Origin: JBBQKG01 sp038326655
Lineage (GTDB): Bacteria; Actinomycetota; Thermoleophilia; Solirubrobacterales; JBBDJG01
Assembly (NCBI GenBank): GCA_038326655.1
Contig: JBBQKG010000008.1
Location: forward strand, 1-64,000
DNA: 64,000 bases
Direction of reading: 5' to 3'
The notes below the pieces were generated by a model. It saw nothing but the letters and a program-made list of their open reading frames with translations, had not been told where the DNA came from and ran no database searches. Shown piece after piece: positions 16,533 to 25,356 of the stretch; position 1 is the first letter of the stretch; each line of letters begins with the position of its first letter. The position numbers and the translations under genes are program-made.

Positions 16533-17156
16533 CTAGCCCTGCTTGACGACGATGCCCTCGAGGATGTGCGCGACGGTCTCGCAGGCGTCGATCGCCTGCT
16601 CGATCCGCTCGAAGATGTCCTTCCAGCGGATCACGACCATCGGGTCGATGCCGTTCTGAAAGAGCGACGCGAGCGCTTCACGCATGATCCGGTCACCGTC
16701 GTTCTCGAGCCGATGGATCTCGACCAGGTGGTGGTGCAGGTCGTCGAAACCGTGAAGCTCCGACAGCGCCCCGGAGAGGCTCCGGCAGGCGTCGCGAAGC
16801 ACCTCGCTGAGCTGCTGCGCCTGCTCCATCGGGGCCTCGATGTGGTAGAGCGCGAGGAAGTCGGCGGCCTCCTCCGTGTAGTCCACGATGTCGTCGAGCG
16901 CGGAGGCGAGCGCGTAGAGGTCCTGGCGGTCGATCGGCGCCGCAAGCTTGCGGTTGAGCAGCTGGATCACGTCGTGCGTGATGCGGTCTCCCTCCTGCTC
17001 GCAGAGGAGGATCTCGCGGCCCAGACCGGTGCCGTCGGGCCAGCTGCCGAGCAGTTGGTCGAGCAGCTCAGAAGCACGAAGGATGTTCGCGCCGGCCTCG
17101 TCGAAGAGGTTGAAGAACTCGTGGCCGTTCCGGCGACTGATCGAGAAGCGGGTCAT
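16533..17156 (-). CDS. DUF47/PhoU-like protein (phosphate transport regulator)
   Basis: A 207-residue all-helical protein of the DUF47/TIGR00153 family, related to PhoU. Conserved acidic clusters that bind metal are visible: EQEGDRITHDVIQLLN, ALDDIVDYTEEAADF and RLENDGDRIMREAL, each with the family pattern E-x-x-x-D. Such proteins usually act with Pit-type transporters or modulate phosphate signalling. Here it overlaps a response regulator gene (ATGA at 17153-17156) instead of pit. That pairing suggests a role in phosphate signal transduction alongside the separate phoU gene at 21909. Confidence 0.87.
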   Translation of the reverse strand: MTRFSISRRNGHEFFNLFDEAGANILRASELLDQLLGSWPDGTGLGREILLCEQEGDRITHDVIQLLNRKLAAPIDRQDLYALASALDDIVDYTEEAADFLALYHIEAPMEQAQQLSEVLRDACRSLSGALSELHGFDDLHHHLVEIHRLENDGDRIMREALASLFQNGIDPMVVIRWKDIFERIEQAIDACETVAHILEGIVVKQG

Positions 17157-17989
17157 CGGTCCACCTCTTCGGTCTCCTTCTCCTCGGCCTCCTGCGGGTC
17201 GAACCGGTATCCGACGCCGAAGTGGGTGTGCAGATAGACCCAGCCGGGCGAGGCCGCCTCGAGCTTCTTGCGGAGCTTGCGCACGAACACGTCGACGGAG
17301 CGGTCGCCGTGGGCCATCGCGTAACCCCACACCCGCTCGTAGACACGCTCGCGTGGCACGACCCGGCCGGGCGCGGCCGCGAGCAGGTGGAGCAACTCGA
17401 ATTCCCGCCGCGTCAGGCCGACCGCCCGGCCGCCCACGAAGGCCTCGAACATGTCGGGCCTGATCTCCAGCTCGCCGCCCACGATCGGCTCGATCGGCTG
17501 CGACGACAGCTCACCCGCACGGCGGCGGCGGACCGCTGCCTCGACGCGCGCCAGCACCTCCTCCGGGTGACACGGCTTCGTCACCCAGTCGTCGGCGCCG
17601 AGCCTCAATCCCCGGACCCGCTGGGCGACCGAGCTGGGCCCGGTGCAGATCACGACCACCGGTGCGGCCGCCTGGCCGCAGAGGTGCTCGATGTAGGTCC
17701 ATGCCTCCGACCCGAGCAGCGCCGTGTCGATCACGATCGCGTGCAGGCGCATGACCTGGAGCTCCTCCACGGGGGGCGGCGTCGGCAGGAGCTGCGCGCG
17801 CCACCCGACTGCGCCCAGGCGCTTTGCGAGCACGCGCACGAAGCCGCTGTCGGAGTCGACCACGGCGAGGCGAACGGCGGCCGGCGCGGTGGCCGGCACA
17901 TGTTGACGATGGAGCGGCGACCCAGCGCCTTCTAGAGCTTCCACCACGAGCCAGTGTAGTTGCGCGGGACCGCGCGCCAGGGTGATCAC
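17153..17989 (-). CDS. OmpR/PhoB-type response regulator, probable phosphate regulator
   Basis: A 278-residue regulator. Residues about 40-155 form a receiver domain with the acidic pair in AVVDSDSGF, a phospho-acceptor Asp in AIVIDTALLG and the conserved Lys in WVTKPCHPEE. Residues about 175-268 form a winged-helix DNA-binding domain (LTRREFELLHLL, recognition helix RSVDVFVRKLRKKLE). That domain is a close paralogue of the receiverless regulator at 27444. No histidine kinase is adjacent. The gene is divergent from pstS, and the 11-base repeat box starts 6 bases upstream of its GTG, overlapping its ribosome-binding region. A GTG at 17899 is an alternative start. Confidence 0.84.
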   Translation of the reverse strand: MITLARGPAQLHWLVVEALEGAGSPLHRQHVPATAPAAVRLAVVDSDSGFVRVLAKRLGAVGWRAQLLPTPPPVEELQVMRLHAIVIDTALLGSEAWTYIEHLCGQAAAPVVVICTGPSSVAQRVRGLRLGADDWVTKPCHPEEVLARVEAAVRRRRAGELSSQPIEPIVGGELEIRPDMFEAFVGGRAVGLTRREFELLHLLAAAPGRVVPRERVYERVWGYAMAHGDRSVDVFVRKLRKKLEAASPGWVYLHTHFGVGYRFDPQEAEEKETEEVDR

Positions 17990-17994
17990 GACCC

Positions 17995-18034
17995 CTTCAC
18001 AGGATTTTCACATCGCGGCTACGCGTTCTTAACC
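17995..18034 (+). promoter_or_regulatory. Candidate PHO box upstream of pstS (11-base direct repeats)
   Basis: Units in exact 11-base phase read CTTCACA at 17995, TTTCACA at 18006, a degenerate unit at 18017 and CTTAACC at 18028. Actinobacterial PhoP boxes are direct repeats of 11-base units whose core is GTTCACC, so both spacing and core fit. The repeats read toward pstS, whose GTG is about 70 bases downstream. The first unit also overlaps the ribosome-binding region of the divergent response regulator gene. Confidence 0.62.
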
Positions 18035-18103
18035 AGCGACCGGGGGGCGACCCGCGACGCTGCGAGAGACATGTACGGGACAAACGAGAAAAGGAGGGCG
18101 CAC

Positions 18104-19207
18104 GTGCGCTCACGCCTGTTGATGTTCCTGGCGCTGATCGTGGTCGCGGCCGTCTCCGTGGCGGCAGCCGCCTGTGGGAGCAACGACACCAACGCCAATG
18201 CCGGACCCGCCGGCGGGGGCACGATCTCCGGCGCGGGGGCGACGTTCCCGCAACCCGTCTACGACGAGTGGGCGAGCCGGTTCAAGGACAAGTTCGGGAC
18301 CACCGTCAACTACAACGCGATCGGGTCAGGCGGTGGGATCGCGCAGTTCACCGCGAACACGGTGGACTTCGGCGCGACCGACTCCGCGATGAAGGACGAG
18401 GAGGTGCAGGCCGCCCAGAAGAACGGCGCGCCGGTGCACCTGCCGACGGTCTTCGGCGCGATCACGGTCTCCTACAACCTCTCGGGCGTGGACAAGGGCC
18501 TCAAGCTCGACGGCCCCACGGTCGCGGACATCTTCCTCGGGAAGATCAAGAAATGGGACGACCCCGCGATCAAGGGCCTGAACCCGGGCGTGAGCCTTCC
18601 CGGCACGGGCATCACGGTCGTGCACCGCTCCGATGAGTCGGGCACGACGAAGCTGTTCACGACGTTCCTGTCCGACTACAGCCCCGAGTGGAGCAGCAAG
18701 GTCGGCGCCGACAAGACCGTCAAGTGGCCGACCGGCACCGGTGCGAAGGGCAACGCCGGCGTCGCCGGAGGGGTCAAGCAGACCGACGGCGCGGTTGGCT
18801 ATGTCGAGGAGGCATACGCCCTCCAGAACAACTTCACGACCGCGGACGTGAAGAACAAGTCGGGCAAGTTCATCGCCCCGTCGCTGGCGTCGACGTCGGC
18901 TGCCGGCCAGGGCCTGAAGGTGCCTGCGGACCTCCGCTACGACGCGATCAACTCGCCCAACCCGAACGCCTACCCGATCGCATCGTCCACGTTCCTGATC
19001 GTCTACCAGGACATGTGCAAGGCGGGCAAGAGCAAGGACACCGCGCAGCGCGTCGTGAACTGGCTGAACTACGCGCTCGGCGGAGGCCAGCAGGTGGCGC
19101 CGACCCTCCAGTACGCGCCATTGCCCGCCAACATCAAGTCGAAGGCCCAGGCAAAGGTGGGCCGCCTGCAGTGCAACGGCCAGCAGCTGAAGCAGGCCTC
19201 GACCTAA
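18104..19207 (+). CDS. pstS: Phosphate ABC transporter, substrate-binding lipoprotein PstS
   Basis: A 367-residue phosphate-binding lipoprotein. The start is decided by AAGGAGGG at 18091-18098, five bases before a GTG at 18104. An ATG at 18071 would also be in frame but has no such site. The leader ends in AAAAC with lipidated Cys24. Phosphate-binding signatures are present: SGAGATFPQPVYDEW, GSGGGIAQF and HRSDESGTTKLF. It captures phosphate outside the membrane and delivers it to PstC/PstA. It is first in the pstSCAB-phoU operon and preceded by a candidate PHO box. Confidence 0.95.
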   Translation: MRSRLLMFLALIVVAAVSVAAAACGSNDTNANAGPAGGGTISGAGATFPQPVYDEWASRFKDKFGTTVNYNAIGSGGGIAQFTANTVDFGATDSAMKDEEVQAAQKNGAPVHLPTVFGAITVSYNLSGVDKGLKLDGPTVADIFLGKIKKWDDPAIKGLNPGVSLPGTGITVVHRSDESGTTKLFTTFLSDYSPEWSSKVGADKTVKWPTGTGAKGNAGVAGGVKQTDGAVGYVEEAYALQNNFTTADVKNKSGKFIAPSLASTSAAGQGLKVPADLRYDAINSPNPNAYPIASSTFLIVYQDMCKAGKSKDTAQRVVNWLNYALGGGQQVAPTLQYAPLPANIKSKAQAKVGRLQCNGQQLKQAST

Positions 19208-19211
19208 CCCG

Positions 19212-20189
19212 ATGGAAACAGGTTCGATCGGGGCAACTTACGGCGGCCGTTCGGCACTCGGGCGGCCGCCGCTTGCGCGCCTTCCCGACCGCGCGCTGAA
19301 GTGGGGACTGGCGGCACTCGCCGCCGGCGTCGTGCTGCTGATCGGCTTCTTCTTCGTCCGCCTCTACATCGAGGCGCGCCCCGCATTCGAGAAGTTCGGG
19401 TTCTTCGGGTTCACGTTCACGAACGACTGGGACGTGCAGGCCGGGAACTTCGGTGCCCTGCCGCTGCTCGTCGGGACGCTGATCACCTCTGGCGTGGCGC
19501 TCGTGATCGGCGTGCCGGTGGCCCTGGCGACGGCGCTCTACACAACCGAGCTCTGCCCCCCGCGCTACCGCGGCGTGCTCGCCGGCACGGTCGACCTGCT
19601 CGCGGCGGTCCCGTCGGTGGTCTACGGCCTGTGGGGATTCTTCGTCCTGATCCCGAAGCTGCGGCCGGCCGAGCAATGGTTCTCCAACACCTTTTCGTTC
19701 CTCCCCTTCGTCGGGGGCCACGTCGCCGGACCGTCCTACTTCATCGCCGGGCTGGTGCTGGCGATCATGATCATCCCGATCGTCAGCGCGATCAGCCGCG
19801 AGGTGATCTCGACCGTCCCGGCCGACCACAAGGAGGCCGCGCTCGCGCTCGGCGCTACGCGCTGGGAGATGATCCGGGTCGCCGTCCTCCCCTACTCGCG
19901 ATCCGGCGTCACGGGCGCGGCGATGCTCGGACTCGGCCGTGCGATGGGCGAGACGATCGCCGCCACGATCGTGATCGGGAACGCGCCCGTGATCGGCAAC
20001 GCGCTCTTCGACCAGGGCTACACGCTCGCCGCCGTGATCGCGAACGAGTTCGGCGAAGCGGCATCCAACCCCCTTCATCGTGCGGCCCTGATCGGCGCTG
20101 GGCTGATCCTGTTCCTCCTCACCCTGATCGTGAACGCGATCGCCAGAGGCGTGATCGTCAAAGGGCCAAGCCGCGGGACGACCGGATGA
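19212..20189 (+). CDS. pstC: Phosphate ABC transporter permease PstC
   Basis: A 325-residue permease with six TM helices and a hydrophilic N-terminus of about 28 residues. The cytoplasmic EAA loop that contacts PstB is clear (DHKEAALALGATRWEMIRV), and the downstream GRAMGETIAATIVIGNAP segment is typical of PstC. It starts 5 bases after pstS and overlaps pstA by four bases. It forms the membrane channel with PstA. Confidence 0.94.
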   Translation: METGSIGATYGGRSALGRPPLARLPDRALKWGLAALAAGVVLLIGFFFVRLYIEARPAFEKFGFFGFTFTNDWDVQAGNFGALPLLVGTLITSGVALVIGVPVALATALYTTELCPPRYRGVLAGTVDLLAAVPSVVYGLWGFFVLIPKLRPAEQWFSNTFSFLPFVGGHVAGPSYFIAGLVLAIMIIPIVSAISREVISTVPADHKEAALALGATRWEMIRVAVLPYSRSGVTGAAMLGLGRAMGETIAATIVIGNAPVIGNALFDQGYTLAAVIANEFGEAASNPLHRAALIGAGLILFLLTLIVNAIARGVIVKGPSRGTTG

Positions 20190-21049
20190 CCACGCTCGGG
20201 CCGATCGCATCGCATCGCCGGCAAACCGACCGCATCGCCCGCCTGCTCCTCGGCAGCGGCACGCTGCTGGCGCTCGTGCCGCTCGGCCTGATCCTCTATT
20301 ACCTCGTGATCAAGGGGATCGGCGCCTGGAGCATCAGCTTCTTCACGACCGACCCGACCGGGAGGTTCTTCGGCGACCCCGGCGGCATCAAGAGCGCGAT
20401 CCTGGGCACGATCGAGATGGTCGGCCTGGCGACGCTGATGGCCGCGCCCGTTGGGGTCGGCGTCGCCCTCTGGCTCACGGAATACGGCAAGGCCAGCCGT
20501 GTCGCGACGCTCGTGCGGTACTTCGTGGACGTCCTCACCGGCGTGCCCTCGATCGTGTTCGGCCTGTTCATCTACATCACGCTCGTACTGAGCGGCGTGG
20601 GCGGCACGTTCGCGGGCTGGAAGGGGTCTGTCGCGCTGGCGCTGCTCGCGCTGCCGATCGTCACGCGTTCAGCGGAGGTGGTGCTCGAGCTGGTGCCGGG
20701 CTCGTTGCGCGAAGCCGGCCTTGCGCTGGGGGCGCCACGCTGGCAGGTGATCGCCCGCGTCGTGCTGCCGGCCGCGCTCCCCGGGATCGTCACCGGCGTG
20801 CTGCTCGCGATCGCGCGGACGGCCGGCGAGACGGCGCCGCTGCTCTTCACGGCGACGATCGTCAAGGCCACGTCCTACGACCTCGGGGGGCCGATGAACT
20901 CGCTGCCGGCCCAGATCTTCAGCGACGTCGGCCAGGCCCAGGACCGTCTCGTGACCCGCGCGTGGGGCGCCGCACTGACACTTGTCGTACTGATCCTCCT
21001 GTTCACCACGCTCGCGCGACTGCTCGCGCGGAGGAGCGCCTTAAGATGA
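20186..21049 (+). CDS. pstA: Phosphate ABC transporter permease PstA
   Basis: A 287-residue permease with six TM helices, the EAA loop SLREAGLALGAPRWQVIARV and the PstA stretch AIARTAGETAPLLFTA. The ATG at 20186 overlaps the pstC stop as ATGA. Longer reading of the frame only adds a shadow of pstC. Its own stop overlaps the pstB start, so the transport genes are tightly coupled and probably made in fixed ratio. Confidence 0.94.
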   Translation: MTTLGPIASHRRQTDRIARLLLGSGTLLALVPLGLILYYLVIKGIGAWSISFFTTDPTGRFFGDPGGIKSAILGTIEMVGLATLMAAPVGVGVALWLTEYGKASRVATLVRYFVDVLTGVPSIVFGLFIYITLVLSGVGGTFAGWKGSVALALLALPIVTRSAEVVLELVPGSLREAGLALGAPRWQVIARVVLPAALPGIVTGVLLAIARTAGETAPLLFTATIVKATSYDLGGPMNSLPAQIFSDVGQAQDRLVTRAWGAALTLVVLILLFTTLARLLARRSALR

Positions 21050-21903
21050 CGCCTGGACTGAAGGAGCCGATGGCCCGACCGACCACCACAACCCCTGGCG
21101 GGCGCATGCGCGAGAGCAAGATGAAGCCCGTTCCGGTGCCCGAGCATCGCGCCCGGAGCGTCAAGCTGGAGCACCTGAGCGCCTTCTACGGCGACCACCC
21201 CGCCGTGCGCGGAGTGACGCTCGAGTTCCGCCCCAACGACGTGACGGCGATCATCGGCCCGTCGGGCTGCGGGAAGTCGACGCTCGTGCGCTGCGTCAAC
21301 CGGATGCACGAGGAGATCCCCGGCTCCCGCGTCGAGGGCACGGTCACGCTCGACGACGAGGACATCTACGCGCCGGGCGCGGATCCGGTCGCGGTCCGGG
21401 CGGCGGTCGGGATGGTGTTCCAGAAGGCGAACCCGTTCCCCACGATGTCGGTCTTCGACAACGTCGCCGCGGGCCTGCGCCTCACCGGCCGGAAGGGCCG
21501 GGACCTCGGCGCGCGGGTCGAATCGGCGCTGCGGAGCGCCGGTCTCTGGGACGAGGTCAAGGACGGCCTCGGCCGGGCGGGCTCCGCGCTCTCCGGCGGC
21601 CAGCAGCAGCGCCTCTGCATCGCCCGCGCGATCGCCGTCGAGCCGGAGGTGATCCTGATGGACGAGCCGTGCTCGGCGCTCGACCCGCAGGCGACGCTGC
21701 GGATCGAGGAGCTGATCGGCGATCTCAAGGGCCGCTACACGATCGCGATCGTCACCCACAACATGCAGCAGGCCGCGCGCGTCGCGGACTCGACGGCGTT
21801 CATGCTGAACGGTGAGCTCGTCGAGTTCGCCCCGACCGACAAGATCTTCACGAATCCCGGCGACAAGCGGACCGAGGATTACGTGACGGGCCGGTTCGGG
21901 TAG
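21046..21903 (+). CDS. pstB: Phosphate ABC transporter ATP-binding protein PstB
   Basis: A 285-residue ATPase. A basic N-terminal extension of about 38 residues precedes the nucleotide-binding domain. Walker A GPSGCGKST is at residues 71-79, then VFQKANPFPTMSVFDNVA (Q-loop with the PstB-specific NPFP), the signature LSGGQQQRLCIARA, Walker B ILMDEPCSALDP and the switch His in IVTHNMQQA. It powers uptake through PstCA. The ATG overlaps the pstA stop (ATGA), but a shorter start at the Met at 21070 is possible. Confidence 0.94.
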   Translation: MTPGLKEPMARPTTTTPGGRMRESKMKPVPVPEHRARSVKLEHLSAFYGDHPAVRGVTLEFRPNDVTAIIGPSGCGKSTLVRCVNRMHEEIPGSRVEGTVTLDDEDIYAPGADPVAVRAAVGMVFQKANPFPTMSVFDNVAAGLRLTGRKGRDLGARVESALRSAGLWDEVKDGLGRAGSALSGGQQQRLCIARAIAVEPEVILMDEPCSALDPQATLRIEELIGDLKGRYTIAIVTHNMQQAARVADSTAFMLNGELVEFAPTDKIFTNPGDKRTEDYVTGRFG

Positions 21904-21908
21904 CGCGG

Positions 21909-22607
21909 GTGTCCGACACGCGACGCGACTTCCACGACCAGCTCCAGGAGCTCGAAGAGGCGACGCTGTCCACGCTCGAGCTGACCAGCGGCGCGCTCGA
22001 CCAGGCGATCGAAGCGGTGCTCAACCGCGATGGTGAGCTGGCCGTGATGGTGATCGACAACGACGATCGCATCGACGGTCGCTACCTCGACGTGCACCAG
22101 GGCGTGCTGAGCCTACTGGCGCGCCAGGCCCCGGTCGCGAGCGATCTCCGCCTGGTGGCGGCCGTGCTGCACACGATCCGACACGTCGAGCGGATCGGCG
22201 ACCTCTGCGTGAACATCGCGAAGCTGGTCCCGCTGATGGGAGAGCCGCCCGACGGTGCGGACGAGATCATCGCGAAGCTGCTGGCTGCCGGGAACCAGGC
22301 CCGGGACCAGATCCGGCAGGCTGGCGTCGCCTTCCGGCAGCGCAACCTGAACCTGGCCGAGAACCTCGTGAGCGAGGATGACGTGATCGACCGCCTGAAC
22401 CGCCTTGTGTTCCGCGAGGCGGTCGAGATCGGATCCGACGAGCACGCCCGCCAGTGGGGCGCCCACGTGATGCTGATCGCGCGCTACATCGAGCGCATCG
22501 GCGATAACACGGTCGACATCGGCGAGCAGATCGCGTTCGTGGTGAGCGGTCAGTTCCGCGAGTTCACGGACGCCTCCCACTCCGACGTGGCAAACAGCGA
22601 GCTCTAG
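21909..22607 (+). CDS. phoU: Phosphate-specific transport system accessory protein PhoU
   Basis: A 232-residue protein of two three-helix bundles with the expected metal-binding repeats DNDDRIDGRYLDVHQ and HTIRHVERIGDLCVNIAK in the first half and EDDVIDRLN and ARYIERIGDNTVDIGEQI in the second. PhoU links the state of PstSCAB to the phosphate-response kinase and lowers signalling when phosphate is plentiful. GTG start, 5 bases after pstB. Its last four bases overlap the end of the converging DUF202 gene, so the pst and polyphosphate operons meet tail to tail. Confidence 0.94.
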   Translation: MSDTRRDFHDQLQELEEATLSTLELTSGALDQAIEAVLNRDGELAVMVIDNDDRIDGRYLDVHQGVLSLLARQAPVASDLRLVAAVLHTIRHVERIGDLCVNIAKLVPLMGEPPDGADEIIAKLLAAGNQARDQIRQAGVAFRQRNLNLAENLVSEDDVIDRLNRLVFREAVEIGSDEHARQWGAHVMLIARYIERIGDNTVDIGEQIAFVVSGQFREFTDASHSDVANSEL

Positions 22608-22961
22608 GACTCGGCGAGCACGAGCACGAGCGTCGCGACGCCGAGTGCCACGGCGAGCACCGTGAGCGCGGCGAAGATGCGGGTGTCGGGATATGCGAAC
22701 TCGCCACGCTCGAACGCCCGCCGTACAGCGTGCTCACGCCACGCACCGTAGGCGATGAAGCCCGTGCCAAGCACCGCGTATCCGGCGCCGATCGCCGCGT
22801 ATGGCCAGTTGGGCCCACCGCCGAGCTCGGGGATCAGCCGGCCCACGCCAAGGCTCACGGCGAGCGCCGTCAGACCGGTTCGCCACCAGGCCAGCTCCGT
22901 GCGCTCGTTCGCGAGGTAGGTTTCGGCGCGACGCCTCCGGAAATTGTGGCTGCTCGTTCAT
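22604..22961 (-). pseudogene. DUF202 (YidH-type) small membrane protein gene with an apparent frameshift
   Basis: The downstream frame encodes a typical DUF202 protein: the motif AETYLANERTELAWWRTGL, then three hydrophobic helices ending in VLVLAES. The only start codon in that frame lies inside it (GTG at 22858) and would remove the motif. An ATG at 22961 overlaps the stop of the Nudix gene as ATGA and begins MNEQPQFPEASR, but its frame leaves the DUF202 frame within about 40 bases. One surplus base near 22920-22930 would join them. Either the gene is broken or the sequence has an indel. The function of DUF202 is unknown. The protein would sit in the membrane. Confidence 0.62.
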
Positions 22962-23878
22962 TGGCCCGACATTTTGGGCGGCGGGAAGGCTTCTGCGCCG
23001 ACCAGCTTGTGATCGTAGAAGCTGAGCGCCCACACGCCGCCCTTCTTCACGCTGAGGTCTCCGTCGAGGTCGACGTCCGCGTCCGCCGCGAGCCGTTCGA
23101 CCAGCTCCGGAATCACGCCTGTCTGACTGCAGACGACGACCGCGCCACCGGGGCTGCCGAGGCTCCGCACGAGCTCCACGGCCTCCTCTTCGCGACCGGG
23201 GAACCCGCGCTCCGAGAGCAGCGGCTCCTCCGCGACGGGCACTCCGAGCGCCTCGCTGAGCGGCCTCACCGAATCGACACATCGGACGTAGTCAGCCGAC
23301 ACGATCGCGTCGACGCCGAACCGCGACAGCAGCCGCACCAGTTCCTCGGCCTGCTCCTCGCCGTCCTCGTCGAGCGGGCGCAGCGCGTCGTCCCCCTCCC
23401 ACTTCGACCGGCTGCCCGCGCTCGCGTGGCGAACCAGCAACACGGAACCCGTCAGCGGGGGCCTGCGGGAGAAGTGCTCCAGCACCTCGCGGTCGGTCGC
23501 GCGCGTGACGAACTCGTGCGCCTCCGCGATCGGCAGCCAGCGCAGCTCGTCGACCTCCTGCCCGGGGCTGAACTTCCCCCCCACCGCGCGCATCGCCCAG
23601 TAGTGGACGACCTTCTCGCGTGCCGCGCCACCCGACTTCTTGAGGTAGCGCACCTCGCCCAGGGGCCGCCCCGGCTGGACGCGGTAGCCGGTCTCCTCGT
23701 GGACCTCGCGAAGCGCACCCTCGATCAGCGACTCGCCGGGTGCCAGCTTGCCCTTCGGGATGCTCCAGTCGTCATACCGCGGCCGGTGGATGATCGCGAC
23801 CTCCACCTTCGCCCCGTCGTCGTCGGTGGCCAGGCGCCAGACGACGCCGCCCGCCGCCTTGATCGGCCCGCGGCTCAC
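22958..23878 (-). CDS. Nudix hydrolase fused to a histidine phosphatase (MutT1-like)
   Basis: A 306-residue fusion. Residues about 5-135 are a Nudix domain with a complete box (GKLAPGESLIEGALREVHEE then TGY). Residues about 150-295 are a SixA/phosphoglycerate-mutase-type phosphatase starting LLVRHASAG, with its second His region at VVVCSQTGVIPEL where the usual His is not obvious. Mycobacterial MutT1 has the same order and degrades 8-oxo-GTP and dinucleoside polyphosphates. The GTG at 23878 overlaps the CHAD gene stop as GTGA. Its operon with ppk1 suggests nucleotide or polyphosphate clean-up. Confidence 0.87.
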   Translation of the reverse strand: MSRGPIKAAGGVVWRLATDDDGAKVEVAIIHRPRYDDWSIPKGKLAPGESLIEGALREVHEETGYRVQPGRPLGEVRYLKKSGGAAREKVVHYWAMRAVGGKFSPGQEVDELRWLPIAEAHEFVTRATDREVLEHFSRRPPLTGSVLLVRHASAGSRSKWEGDDALRPLDEDGEEQAEELVRLLSRFGVDAIVSADYVRCVDSVRPLSEALGVPVAEEPLLSERGFPGREEEAVELVRSLGSPGGAVVVCSQTGVIPELVERLAADADVDLDGDLSVKKGGVWALSFYDHKLVGAEAFPPPKMSGQ

Positions 23879-25350
23879 GTGCCGTTCATCCACGAGACGA
23901 GCTTCTTGCGATCGAGGCGCTCCCATGCGGCAGGGAAGCGGGCCCTCGCCCCCGAGCCCGCGCGACGCTCGCGTTCGACCAGGCGGCCCGCGGCGAGGTT
24001 GAAGCGCCCCGCGTCCGCGTGCTCGCGCGCGACGTCGAGGATCGTCTGGCGCGCCACGACCGAGTCCTGGAGGTCGCCCAACACGTCCTGCAGCGCAGCC
24101 GCGCGGCGTGCGAACCTGCGGGCCTGCTTCGTGCCCAGCGCCGGCCCCACCGCCTCGGCGCCGTAGCGTGCGCGCTTCGCCAGCACACGCACGCGGTGGA
24201 AGTCCTCGTCCCGGCTGTCGTCGCCGAGCGCCGAGGCCTTGCGCTCGAGCTTCTTCCACGCGCGGCGCGCGAGGCACGGGAGCGCCTGGCCGCTCGGCGC
24301 CCCCGCCGCGGCGGTCACGTCGGGGTTTCCGGCGCCCTCCACGAGCCGGTCGAGCAACTCGGTGTAGCGCGCCGTTCGCAGCGCGTCGAGCAGCGCCGCC
24401 CGGGCCTGCGCCCGCCGCGCTTCGAGCGCCTCGAACAGCGGTCGGAGGTCCGGCTCCAGCTCACCTGCATCGCGGTGCAGGCGCCCCAGCATCACGTCCA
24501 GGTCGCGCACGTCGCCGAGCACGCCTCCGATCCAGCGAAGCTCGTCGCGCAACCCATCGGCCCACCCCGGCTCGAGCAGGGTCCGGAACGTCCGCAGGTC
24601 GCTGCGCAGGCGGCGCGCGCCCACGCGCATCTGGTGAAGCGCCTCGACCTCCCCGAGACGCGTCCTCGGGTCGTTGCCGATGATCCGCTCCACGCCGTGT
24701 GCGATCGCCGCCCGGACCGCTTCGCTCGCCGGTGAAGCCGGCCCGACCTCCGGCGCCACCACCTCCGGGGGCGCGATCGCACGCGAGCCGAGTGCGCGCA
24801 CCAGCTTCGGGATCTGCGGCGCGGTCGCGGCCCCGTTCTCGGTCAGCACGCGGGCGATGCGCTCGAGGCCGTCGCGATCGATCCCGCGGCCCTCGATCTC
24901 CAGCTCGCGGAAGCGGTCGGTCACCCGCCCGCGCTGAAGCACGGACACGCGGTCGTCGACGAGCTCGGCGAGCTCCCGGCCGGCGCTGTCGCGCAGCGAC
25001 CAGCGGCGGCGGCGGGTGCGCAGGCGCGCGACCGGCGTGAGCACTGCATTTCGCACGAACGCCGCGATCAGGTCGGCGGCCTCGTCGGGAACCTCGCTGC
25101 CCGGGCGGTCGAACTCGATCTCGTCACGGCTCGAGGAGTCATGGCCGACCGGGAGCTTGAGCGTCCATCCCGCGCGGTCGGCCTCGCCGGTGCGGTGACG
25201 CAGCGTGATGCCGCTCCGCGCCAGCCTCAGGTCCGGTATGTCGAAGTAGGTCGCGCGAAGGTCGAACGGCGCAAGCTCCTCGACGCCCGCGACGCCCGCC
25301 CGCTCCGTCGCAATCGACGGTGCGAAGGGGCCCTCGACCGCGAGCTTCAC
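23875..25350 (-). CDS. CYTH and CHAD domain protein (polyphosphate-associated)
   Basis: A 491-residue protein. Residues about 1-200 resemble a CYTH triphosphate-tunnel domain (ATYFDIPDLRLARSGITLRH, WTLKLP, ELVDDRVSV), and about 215-480 form a CHAD domain of basic helices (EALHQMRVGARRLRSDLRTF, then DFHRVRVLAKRARYGAE). CHAD domains bind polyphosphate, and CYTH domains hydrolyse triphosphate or polyphosphate ends. The N-terminal ExExK motif that normally opens CYTH is missing here: the protein begins VKLAVEG right after the ppk1 stop, so the first two glutamates have no counterpart. Confidence 0.87.
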   Translation of the reverse strand: MKLAVEGPFAPSIATERAGVAGVEELAPFDLRATYFDIPDLRLARSGITLRHRTGEADRAGWTLKLPVGHDSSSRDEIEFDRPGSEVPDEAADLIAAFVRNAVLTPVARLRTRRRRWSLRDSAGRELAELVDDRVSVLQRGRVTDRFRELEIEGRGIDRDGLERIARVLTENGAATAPQIPKLVRALGSRAIAPPEVVAPEVGPASPASEAVRAAIAHGVERIIGNDPRTRLGEVEALHQMRVGARRLRSDLRTFRTLLEPGWADGLRDELRWIGGVLGDVRDLDVMLGRLHRDAGELEPDLRPLFEALEARRAQARAALLDALRTARYTELLDRLVEGAGNPDVTAAAGAPSGQALPCLARRAWKKLERKASALGDDSRDEDFHRVRVLAKRARYGAEAVGPALGTKQARRFARRAAALQDVLGDLQDSVVARQTILDVAREHADAGRFNLAAGRLVERERRAGSGARARFPAAWERLDRKKLVSWMNGT

Positions 25351-25356
25351 TCGAGC

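Noticed and set aside
21909..22607. phoU considered as a duplicate of the DUF47 gene at 16533
   Set aside because: They belong to related but distinct families with different motif spacing. phoU is a genuine two-repeat PhoU.
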